Below, in pieces: positions 1 through 5,964 of a stretch of 6,983 bases of DNA (position 1 is the stretch's first letter; each line of letters starts with the position of its first letter). The notes under the pieces were generated by a model. The model worked only from the letters and a program-made list of their open reading frames with translations, was not told the origin of the DNA and did no database searches. Source of the DNA: Balneolaceae bacterium (GTDB lineage: Bacteria > Bacteroidota > Rhodothermia > Balneolales > Balneolaceae); NCBI GenBank assembly GCA_007129085.1, contig SKWF01000024.1:1-6983 (forward strand), in the 5' to 3' direction. The position numbers and the translations under genes are program-made.

Positions 1-332
1 CCAATATTAACATGCCGAGAAAGGTGGATCTAGCTATTTCCTACGTGTTTGTCACGCCCAATATGCACAAAGTTCATCACCACTATACCCAGCCGCTTAC
101 CGATACCAACTACGGAAATATATTTGCGATTTGGGACCGGGTTTTTGGCACGTATGCGTATGTGGAAGATCCAAAGAGCCTAAAATATGGTATTGATACG
201 CACATGGACCCGGAAGAGAATGATCGGATTGGAAACTTACTGAAAATTCCGTTCCAAGAGTATCGTCCGCCGATTGGATCGAAGTTTGATGGTATTGAAC
301 AAATAAAAAAGGAGAGCGATGAAAAAGAATAG
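1..332 (+). CDS. Fatty acid hydroxylase / sterol desaturase family protein, C-terminal part (5' truncated)
   Basis: This is the C-terminal end of an integral-membrane di-iron oxygenase of the fatty acid hydroxylase/sterol desaturase superfamily. The frame is open to the left window edge, so the true start lies outside; the ATG at 12 is internal, since Asn-Ile-Asn is read in frame just before it. Numbering from that Met, the last histidine box of the family is visible as HKVHHH (residues 19-24, an HxxHH iron-ligand motif), preceded by the typical TPxMH context. It is followed by the family pattern TDxNYG (30-35) and WDRVFGTY (41-48). The tail after about residue 80 is polar and probably cytoplasmic. 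Family members hydroxylate or desaturate lipid acyl chains, sterols or carotenoids; the substrate cannot be read from this fragment. The stop overlaps the next gene by 14 bases, which suggests cotranscription. Confidence 0.9.
   Translation, partial: NINMPRKVDLAISYVFVTPNMHKVHHHYTQPLTDTNYGNIFAIWDRVFGTYAYVEDPKSLKYGIDTHMDPEENDRIGNLLKIPFQEYRPPIGSKFDGIEQIKKESDEKE
309..314 (+). promoter_or_regulatory. Ribosome binding site of the aldo/keto reductase gene
   Basis: AAGGAG lies 4 bases before the ATG at 319 and inside the 3' end of the preceding gene. It supports that ATG as the start and implies the two genes share a transcript. It is the only clear Shine-Dalgarno sequence in the window; the starts at 1222, 2978 and 3163 have none that is convincing. 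Confidence 0.6.
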
Positions 333-1200
333 ACTTGGAAAATCGGACCTGCATGTAAGCGAAATCAGTTTTGGATGTATGTCATTGCGGAAAGATCATC
401 CCGAAAATGAGAACCTGATTCGGGAAGCTGTAGAGCAGGGGATTAACTTATTTGATACGGCCGACATTTACGACTACGGTTGGAACGAAAAAATGGTGGG
501 CGAAGCGTTAAAGCCGGTTCGGGATGATGTATTGATTGCCACAAAAGTGGGGCATTTGCAAAAAGCGGATGGCACAGGCTGGGAGTGGAGGCCGAGCAAA
601 GATCAAATTATAGCCGGTGTGGAGCAGAGCCTCAAGCGGCTGCAGACCGACCGGATTGATCTCTACCAGCTGCATGGCGGCACGCTTGATGATCCAATTG
701 ATGGGTTGATTGAGGCTATGGAGACGTTGAAATCACAGGGGAAAATCAGAGCCTATGGGATCTCGTCCATTCGCCCAAATGTTATTCGGGAGTTCATCAA
801 ACGGTCGAATATTGATAGTGTGATGATGCAGTATAGCCTCCTTGACCGGCGCCCTGAAGAGAGCTGCCTGGATCTGCTGCATAAATCGGAAATCAGTGTA
901 CTTACAAGAGGGAGTTTGGCAAAAGGCGTTTTGGTTGATAAACCGGCGGCCGAGCAGCCGGGGTACACACTGGATGATGTGGCCAAAATGCAGAATGCAG
1001 TAAAGGAGACGGGAAATCCGGTAGGGACATCCCTGCAGTTTGTGTTAAATCATCCCGCGGTGGCATCAGCCGTGGTGGGTGTGCGAACAGCGGATCAACT
1101 GAAAGATATTTGTACCCGGTTTGATGAACCCGTTGCCCAACAAGAAATTGAGAAAGTGGCGAACTTGTTGGGGAAAAACGTGTATGACCAGCATAGATAA
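319..1200 (+). CDS. Aldo/keto reductase, NADPH-dependent
   Basis: A 293-residue cytoplasmic oxidoreductase of the aldo/keto reductase superfamily, a (beta/alpha)8 barrel that reduces aldehydes or ketones with NAD(P)H. The N-terminus has the usual beta-hairpin and first strand (RLGKSDLHVSEISFGCMSL). The catalytic tetrad is visible: Asp46 and Tyr51 in FDTADIYDYG, Lys76 in ATKVG, and His119 in LYQLHGG. The C-terminal half has QYSLLDRR (171-178) and the cofactor-phosphate-binding region VVGVRTADQL (252-261). No signal peptide is present. The length is slightly short for the superfamily but the fold seems complete. The start is supported by AAGGAG upstream and a 14-base overlap with the preceding lipid hydroxylase gene. 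The substrate is unknown; the resemblance is to the broad-specificity IolS/stress-protein type reductases rather than to a biosynthetic member. Confidence 0.93.
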   Translation: MKKNRLGKSDLHVSEISFGCMSLRKDHPENENLIREAVEQGINLFDTADIYDYGWNEKMVGEALKPVRDDVLIATKVGHLQKADGTGWEWRPSKDQIIAGVEQSLKRLQTDRIDLYQLHGGTLDDPIDGLIEAMETLKSQGKIRAYGISSIRPNVIREFIKRSNIDSVMMQYSLLDRRPEESCLDLLHKSEISVLTRGSLAKGVLVDKPAAEQPGYTLDDVAKMQNAVKETGNPVGTSLQFVLNHPAVASAVVGVRTADQLKDICTRFDEPVAQQEIEKVANLLGKNVYDQHR

Positions 1201-1221
1201 CCCCGCTGCGAATCAAAAAAT

Positions 1222-2337
1222 ATGAACATCTACAGGTACGAAAATTTTCATCAATTTGCTGTTTTTGGGATCGGCATGGTTTTAATGACCATTCTGATGA
1301 TCCCCGAAAGCGAGGCCCAGGATTGGCGCTATTCAGCCGGTTACACCATACAGAACTACAGCCTTCTTTATGAGGAGAACAGTGCCAATCCGGAGGGTTT
1401 TCGATCCACCCAAAAAGGCGCATTTGAAATAGAACTGGAGCGATATCTTCTTTACAGGCTCTACATATCGGGGAAGGCGGATTACCTTGTAAATAACCAA
1501 GAGACCATTCTATTTGGCGGCCCGATAGATTTTAAGCAGCTGGGAGTTAGTGCAAATCTTGGCATGCAGTGGAACAGTTTGGGAGTTTATGCCGGGTTTA
1601 GGGTTGGCCAGATGTGGGACATGCAGTTCCGCGGCATAACGGCCGAGGGTGAAAATGCATGGGTTGAACCGTCCGGAGGCAGAGACCGAATGATTACGGC
1701 ACTTACGGGGGGGATTAAATATTACCCGATGCGTTATTTACGGCTTGATGCCGCCATCCATAAGCAAATTTTGGATCCGAAAGTGTTTCGCCCAACTCCG
1801 GCTGATAATTTCACCCCACAGGTAAATGGCTTTGAGTTTAAACCATATTCGGTACAGGTGGGGGTTACGGTAAGTATTCCGTTTAACAGCAGCAATCGTT
1901 CAAGAGAGAGGGTGCGCCATATAAATGAAACGGGACAATTGCCGACAGCCTTGAATTTTGGGTTGACTCGATTTAGCTCTCCGCTTGATAATACGCGGGT
2001 TACATCAGGCTTTGGACAGCGAAATGCCAGGCCGCATCAAGGGGTGGACCTACATGCCGGGCGGGGCGATGAAGTGTATGCTTCAGCGAGCGGGGTAGTA
2101 ATTACGGCAGGAACCCAGCGTGGATTTGGGAACATGGTGGAGATCATGCACCGTAATGGCTACTCCACAATTTACGCCCACCTGGATCGTGTTCGGGTAA
2201 GCGAAGGGGAAAAAGTGCAGCGCGGACATCGTGTTGGTGATGCCGGCGACAGCGGGCAGGTAACAGGCGTTCATCTCCATTTTGAAATTCATCGGGACGG
2301 TGAACCGGTAAATCCCACACAATTTGTGAGATTTTAA
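1222..2337 (+). CDS. Exported M23 (LytM) metallopeptidase with N-terminal predicted outer-membrane beta-barrel
   Basis: A 371-residue exported protein with two parts. Residues 1-32 look like a signal peptide (hydrophobic core 12-27, likely cleavage after SEA). Residues 33-222 contain about eight alternating aromatic/hydrophobic strands in four hairpins (near 36-50, 66-80, 82-92, 103-116, 119-131, 155-167, 170-180, 207-221), the last ending in Phe; I infer a small OmpX/OmpA-like barrel. After a polar linker, residues 250-371 are an M23 peptidase domain, a zinc endopeptidase that cuts peptide cross-links in peptidoglycan. Its ligands are intact: His272 and Asp276 (HQGVD), His353 in HLH (351-353), with His320 (YAH) and His351 as catalytic residues, so it should be active. 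If the barrel is real, the peptidase faces the periplasm. It starts 21 bases after the reductase stop with no clear ribosome site and ends in a 4-base convergent overlap. The peptidase call is firm; the barrel is predicted by eye. Confidence 0.9.
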   Translation: MNIYRYENFHQFAVFGIGMVLMTILMIPESEAQDWRYSAGYTIQNYSLLYEENSANPEGFRSTQKGAFEIELERYLLYRLYISGKADYLVNNQETILFGGPIDFKQLGVSANLGMQWNSLGVYAGFRVGQMWDMQFRGITAEGENAWVEPSGGRDRMITALTGGIKYYPMRYLRLDAAIHKQILDPKVFRPTPADNFTPQVNGFEFKPYSVQVGVTVSIPFNSSNRSRERVRHINETGQLPTALNFGLTRFSSPLDNTRVTSGFGQRNARPHQGVDLHAGRGDEVYASASGVVITAGTQRGFGNMVEIMHRNGYSTIYAHLDRVRVSEGEKVQRGHRVGDAGDSGQVTGVHLHFEIHRDGEPVNPTQFVRF

Positions 2338-2978
2338 TTACTGTATAATCGTTGATATGATTCTATGGATCTCTGAAGAATGTTTTCAGCAACATCCTCA
2401 TTTTCTACGCCTTCCACCTCTATCAGCCCTTCCCCTTTATACGATCCAAACCATTCGGTTAAAATAGAAACCACACCGGGAAAATCTGTCTGAAGTTGCT
2501 CGAGCGTGTGGACAGAGCCAAACCAACTGTTTGGATCAACAGCAATTAACTTATCATCTTGTTCGCCGTGATCCAGCAGTTTTATCACACCTACTACTCG
2601 AGCCTCAAGAACTATACCTCGTTCTGCTGCAGAACCCAGAATAATCACATCGAGCGGATCATCATCCCCTCCCTCCTCTATCGGCAGCCAGGTCTGGGGG
2701 ATCATTCCGTAGTTGGCCGGATATGGAAGGTACGGCACTACGCGAAGTGTATCTTCAACAACCTCCCATGCCAGGTGACCCGAATCTTTTTCTACTTCCC
2801 ATTTTTGATTGCTGCCGGCGGGAATTTCTATCACAGCATTTACAAGGCCGTTGTCAGTAAGTGCGGGGAAATCACGCAGGAAATCGTGGGTGTCAATTAC
2901 ATGTTTTTGTTCATTGCGATTCTCGCACGCGATGAAAAAAAGTGACGCGATAATTCCAAGGAGTAAATTGAGTCTCAT
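2334..2978 (-). CDS. Family I inorganic pyrophosphatase, lipoprotein form
   Basis: Encodes a 214-residue soluble-type (ppa family) inorganic diphosphatase, which hydrolyses pyrophosphate to two phosphates using Mg2+. The signature DDDPLDV (105-111) supplies metal ligands Asp105, Asp107 and Asp110. Other active-site counterparts visible by comparison with the E. coli enzyme are Glu51, Lys59 and Glu61 (EIP to KWEVE), Arg79, YPANYG (86-91), Asp136, Asp141, Lys143, and Tyr180-Lys181. The equivalent of E. coli Glu98 appears to be His137. Unlike the cytoplasmic enzyme it begins with a lipoprotein signal (MRLNLLLGIIASLFFIAC, lipid-modified Cys18), so it should be anchored outside the cytoplasm. The residues after Cys (ENRNEQ) lack the surface-export pattern, suggesting a periplasmic-facing position. 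I prefer the ATG at 2978; a TTG at 2987 would add three residues. It is divergent from the TonB-dependent receptor and converges with the M23 gene. Confidence 0.92.
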   Translation of the reverse strand: MRLNLLLGIIASLFFIACENRNEQKHVIDTHDFLRDFPALTDNGLVNAVIEIPAGSNQKWEVEKDSGHLAWEVVEDTLRVVPYLPYPANYGMIPQTWLPIEEGGDDDPLDVIILGSAAERGIVLEARVVGVIKLLDHGEQDDKLIAVDPNSWFGSVHTLEQLQTDFPGVVSILTEWFGSYKGEGLIEVEGVENEDVAENILQRSIESYQRLYSN

Positions 2979-3008
2979 AGTTTGCAAAGATCAGATGGTT
3001 GTTTAGCA

Positions 3009-3036
3009 AAAAGATAGGAGGCAGTGAGGCCGCAAA
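3009..3036 (-). promoter_or_regulatory. Possible promoter of the pyrophosphatase gene
   Basis: Reading the minus strand, TATCTTTT (complement of 3009-3016) matches five of six fixed positions of the Bacteroidota -7 element TAnnTTTG. A TTTG (complement of 3033-3036) lies 16 bases upstream, somewhat closer than the usual -33 spacing. Transcription from here would give a leader of about 25 bases before the ATG at 2978. The match is weak and is offered only as a candidate. Confidence 0.25.
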
Positions 3037-3071
3037 TATTATGAGAAGATTAAGAATGATAGGTCTGTTAA

Positions 3072-3109
3072 TAACAATTTCGTAACAGGCAAATAATGTT
3101 ACGGTAACG
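3072..3109 (+). promoter_or_regulatory. Four direct repeats at 11-base period, Pho-box-like operator candidate
   Basis: TAACA at 3072-3076, TAACA at 3083-3087, TAATG at 3094-3098 and TAACG at 3105-3109 are spaced exactly 11 bases apart, so they would lie on about the same face of the helix. Tandem half-sites of 10-11 base period are the known architecture for OmpR/PhoB-family response regulators; the Bacillus PhoP site is built from TTAACA-like repeats with this period. The array lies in the divergent intergenic region, ends about 16 bases before a candidate -7 element of the receptor gene, and is 94 bases from the pyrophosphatase start. It could serve either or both genes. The regulator is not identified. 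Confidence 0.4.
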
Positions 3110-3125
3110 ATAGATCGATTTCTTT

Positions 3126-3133
3126 TAGATGTG
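3126..3133 (+). promoter_or_regulatory. Possible -7 promoter element of the TonB-dependent receptor gene
   Basis: TAGATGTG matches five of six fixed positions of the Bacteroidota -7 element TAnnTTTG. There is no good TTTG about 20 bases upstream; that position is occupied by the last 11-base-period repeats, as would be expected at an activator-dependent promoter. The implied start of transcription is around 3139-3141, leaving a leader of about 23 bases before the ATG at 3163. Confidence 0.3.
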
Positions 3134-3162
3134 TTGATCAGAACTCTAAATAGAATTGATTT

Positions 3163-5919
3163 ATGAAATACTTGTTACTAACTCTGTTTATAATTGTACC
3201 ACTGCAAGAAAGTCTGTTCGCTCAAACTTCTACAGTTAGGGGGACAGTAACGGATCTGCAGGGGGAACCGTTGACCGGTGCAACTATCGTTTTTAGCGAT
3301 GCAGATTTTTATGGCGTAGCCGGCTTAGATGGAAGTTTTATTATTCGAAATGTACCGGCCGGGGAGTATGAGGTAGAGGTCAGCTTTATATCCTACTCGA
3401 AACTGCAAGAGGTTATTAATGTATCGGATGAGGAGACCCGAATAAGTTTCCGGATGGAACCGGTAACCCAGGAAATGGGTGAAGTAAGCGTTATGGCTCG
3501 CAGAGATCTGCGAACGGAAGAGAGTGCTCGAGTAATGGAGCGTCAGTCTGTATCTACAGTAAATGTGGTGGATGCACGAACTATTGATTTGTCGCCGGAT
3601 GTGACGGTTGCCAATGTCGCCCAACGGGTTTCCGGAGTGTCAATTGAGCGTAGTAATAGCGGCGATGGCCAGCATGCTATTGTGCGTGGAATGGATAAGC
3701 GGTACAACTACACGTTGGTGAACGGGATAAAAATTCCCAGCCCGGAAGCAACGAACCGCTATGTTCCCCTCGATATTTTCCCGTCAGATCTGCTGGATCG
3801 TCTGGTTGTCTCTAAGACTTTGACTCCAGATATGGAAGGAGATGCAATCGGAGGCGTGATTGATATGAAAATGAGAGATGCCCCTGATCGCCTGACTGTG
3901 AATGCTAACATCGGAACGGGCTATAGCCAGATCTTTAGGGATCGTGACTATCTTGGTTTTAATCAAGATGTGGTTTCAACCCAGTCTCCACGGGTACAAA
4001 ATGGTGAGGATTACAGAGCTGAACTTGGCGATTTTCCATTTGAAAATTTGGACTTCCAGGAACAAACAGCTCCACTGAATCAAATTTACGGTCTTGCGCT
4101 AGGTAATCGGTTTTTAGATGGCCGCCTTGGAGTGCTGCTTGCCGGTAGTTATCAGAAAAACTACAGGGGCGCAAATAGCCTTTTTTACGAAATGGATACC
4201 GATCGGGAAGATAATAATCCATTTTTTGATACCGTGCAGCAACGCGAGTTTTCTACCGAGCAGACACGGGCAGGCCTCCATTCCAAGCTCGATTTCCAAT
4301 GGCATGAAGATCACAAAATCGATATTTACAACGCATTTATTCAGCTTGATGATGCTCTAACTCGAGCTCGAGTTGATACGAATCTGCGTATTGGCCGTTC
4401 ACAGGGGCCGGGAACCGGAAGAATTACCCATCGGTTTCTCTCGCAGCAAAAAAACCAATCAATCTTCAACACCACTGTTCAGGGCGATCATAATTTCCTG
4501 AACGGAAATCTGAATGCAAATTGGTCAGCTGTATACTCAAGAGCTGCACAGGATGATCCCGACCGTGCGGAGTTCAAAGTTGATACTGGTGCACGCCTCG
4601 ATGGAGATGGAAATATTGTGCAGGAGCGCGCACTCGTAAATAGAGATTTGGATCGCCGGTGGAGCCGCAATTCCGATGAAGACAGAGCCGGTTATGCCAA
4701 TCTAACCTACCTACTCGATTTTCAGACCGTTGCAATGGAATTCTCTGCCGGAGCGATGGCTCGATTCAAAAGCAGAAGCAATGATTTTAATAGCTATCTG
4801 TTGCGACTCTCCCCAAATACGCAGGAGTGGGATGGGGACATACTGTCGAAAAACTGGGTGGTTACAACAACCACGGGGACCCCAACAGATCCGCTTAACT
4901 ACAGGTCTGAAGAGAACGTAGTTGGTTACTATGGTATGTTAAAATCTACGATCGGAAGCTTTGAGGCAGTTGGTGGTGTTCGGGTAGAGACGACCGATTT
5001 TTCCTGGAATACAAACGCTCCGGAACGGACAGAAGGCAGAATTGGAGCAATTAATTACACGGATGTTTTACCCAGTATCCACCTTAAATATTCCCCGCTC
5101 GAAGATGTTAATACCCGACTATCCTATTTCCAGTCTATCAGCAGGCCAAACTTCCTGGAGGTAATTCCCTACCGAATTATTGAGGATGAATATCAGGAGC
5201 GTGGAAATCCGAATCTACAGCGTACACAAGCGCAAAATGTAGATTTAAGATTTGAATATTATCCTAATCGGCTAGATCAGATAATGGCCGCTTTCTTTTT
5301 CAAAGAGATTCGGAACCCGATTGAAACGGCACTTGCCATAGATGGGCAGAGAATTTATCGCCAGCCAAACAATTTTGGTACGGCCTACAACTCAGGATTC
5401 GAATTCGATGTAACAAAGTATATCAGGAATTTTGGACTGCGCGCATTTTACACCTTCACCAATTCCGAAATAAGTACATCCAAAATTGTTCGGTTTCGGG
5501 ATGATAATGGAAACCTAACCTCACGTGAGCAGCAGCAAACGCGTCCGCTGCAAGGGCAGTCTAAACATATCAGTAATGTTTCACTCCTCTACAAAAACCA
5601 GCAGTGGGGAACGGATATGCAGCTTTCGGGCGTCTACACCGGCCGAAGAATAATCAGTGTATCACCCTATTTCGAAAACGATATTTGGCAGCGCTCTTTT
5701 TGGCAGCTCGATCTGTCTGTAGAGCAACAGCTTATGCGAGGTGTGAAAATGTATGCCAAAGTGAATAATATTTTAAATACGCCGATGCAGGCAGATGTAC
5801 TTCGCCCAAATACAGCTAATCCCGGCGAAGCTCCCAACCTCGACGTTTCTGAAAACACATTGGTACAGCAAGATTTTTATCAACAAACCTGGCTAATCGG
5901 CATCAAATACAATCTTTGA
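3163..5919 (+). CDS. TonB-dependent outer-membrane receptor with carboxypeptidase-regulatory-like domain
   Basis: A complete 918-residue outer-membrane active transporter that imports a ligand using energy passed by TonB-ExbBD. Residues 1-20 are a signal peptide (cleavage after LFA, before Gln21). Residues 25-99 form a CarboxypepD_reg-like beta-sandwich (VRGTVTDLQGEPLTGATI, then GLDGSFIIRNVPAGEYEVEV), typical of Bacteroidota receptors. EMGEVSVMA (104-112) looks like the TonB box. The plug spans roughly 125-237, with NVAQRVSGVSIER, the RGMDKRYN/TLVNG motif (175-188) and LDRLVVSKTLTPDMEGDAIGG (near 211-231). The rest is a beta-barrel rich in aromatic strands ending in WLIGIKYNL. The plug resembles the TonB-Xanth-Caul type more than classical SusC. 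The ligand is unknown. The ATG follows an A/T-rich stretch without a Shine-Dalgarno sequence. The downstream lipoprotein gene, 45 bases away, probably shares its transcript. Confidence 0.95.
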   Translation: MKYLLLTLFIIVPLQESLFAQTSTVRGTVTDLQGEPLTGATIVFSDADFYGVAGLDGSFIIRNVPAGEYEVEVSFISYSKLQEVINVSDEETRISFRMEPVTQEMGEVSVMARRDLRTEESARVMERQSVSTVNVVDARTIDLSPDVTVANVAQRVSGVSIERSNSGDGQHAIVRGMDKRYNYTLVNGIKIPSPEATNRYVPLDIFPSDLLDRLVVSKTLTPDMEGDAIGGVIDMKMRDAPDRLTVNANIGTGYSQIFRDRDYLGFNQDVVSTQSPRVQNGEDYRAELGDFPFENLDFQEQTAPLNQIYGLALGNRFLDGRLGVLLAGSYQKNYRGANSLFYEMDTDREDNNPFFDTVQQREFSTEQTRAGLHSKLDFQWHEDHKIDIYNAFIQLDDALTRARVDTNLRIGRSQGPGTGRITHRFLSQQKNQSIFNTTVQGDHNFLNGNLNANWSAVYSRAAQDDPDRAEFKVDTGARLDGDGNIVQERALVNRDLDRRWSRNSDEDRAGYANLTYLLDFQTVAMEFSAGAMARFKSRSNDFNSYLLRLSPNTQEWDGDILSKNWVVTTTTGTPTDPLNYRSEENVVGYYGMLKSTIGSFEAVGGVRVETTDFSWNTNAPERTEGRIGAINYTDVLPSIHLKYSPLEDVNTRLSYFQSISRPNFLEVIPYRIIEDEYQERGNPNLQRTQAQNVDLRFEYYPNRLDQIMAAFFFKEIRNPIETALAIDGQRIYRQPNNFGTAYNSGFEFDVTKYIRNFGLRAFYTFTNSEISTSKIVRFRDDNGNLTSREQQQTRPLQGQSKHISNVSLLYKNQQWGTDMQLSGVYTGRRIISVSPYFENDIWQRSFWQLDLSVEQQLMRGVKMYAKVNNILNTPMQADVLRPNTANPGEAPNLDVSENTLVQQDFYQQTWLIGIKYNL

Positions 5920-5964
5920 TAACTGAAAAGCCCAAATCTAAAACACAACAATCCAATAAAAACG

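Noticed and set aside
1198..1222. Reductase and M23 genes lie in the same reading frame, separated by one stop and seven sense codons, suggesting readthrough or a split fusion
   Set aside because: The downstream protein begins with its own signal peptide, which would not work inside a fusion, and both proteins are complete. The shared frame is a one-in-three chance.
902..1423. Minus-strand open frame of 173 codons across the reductase/peptidase junction
   Set aside because: It is antisense to two well-supported genes; its product is rich in Pro, Cys and Ser with no recognisable domain, as expected of a shadow frame.
2320..2350. Bidirectional terminator at the convergent junction
   Set aside because: The two genes overlap by 4 bases and I see no stable stem-loop with flanking A/T tracts there.
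2559..2945. Plus-strand open frame of 128 codons over the pyrophosphatase gene
   Set aside because: The minus strand here encodes a full set of pyrophosphatase motifs, so this frame is a shadow.
2979..2987. TTG at 2985-2987 as the start of the pyrophosphatase
   Set aside because: It adds only three residues; the ATG at 2978 gives a normal-length lipoprotein signal, and neither start has a clear ribosome site to favour TTG.
5920..5964. Possible terminator between the receptor and lipoprotein genes
   Set aside because: No GC-rich hairpin followed by a T tract is present in the 45 bases, so readthrough into the lipoprotein gene is more likely.
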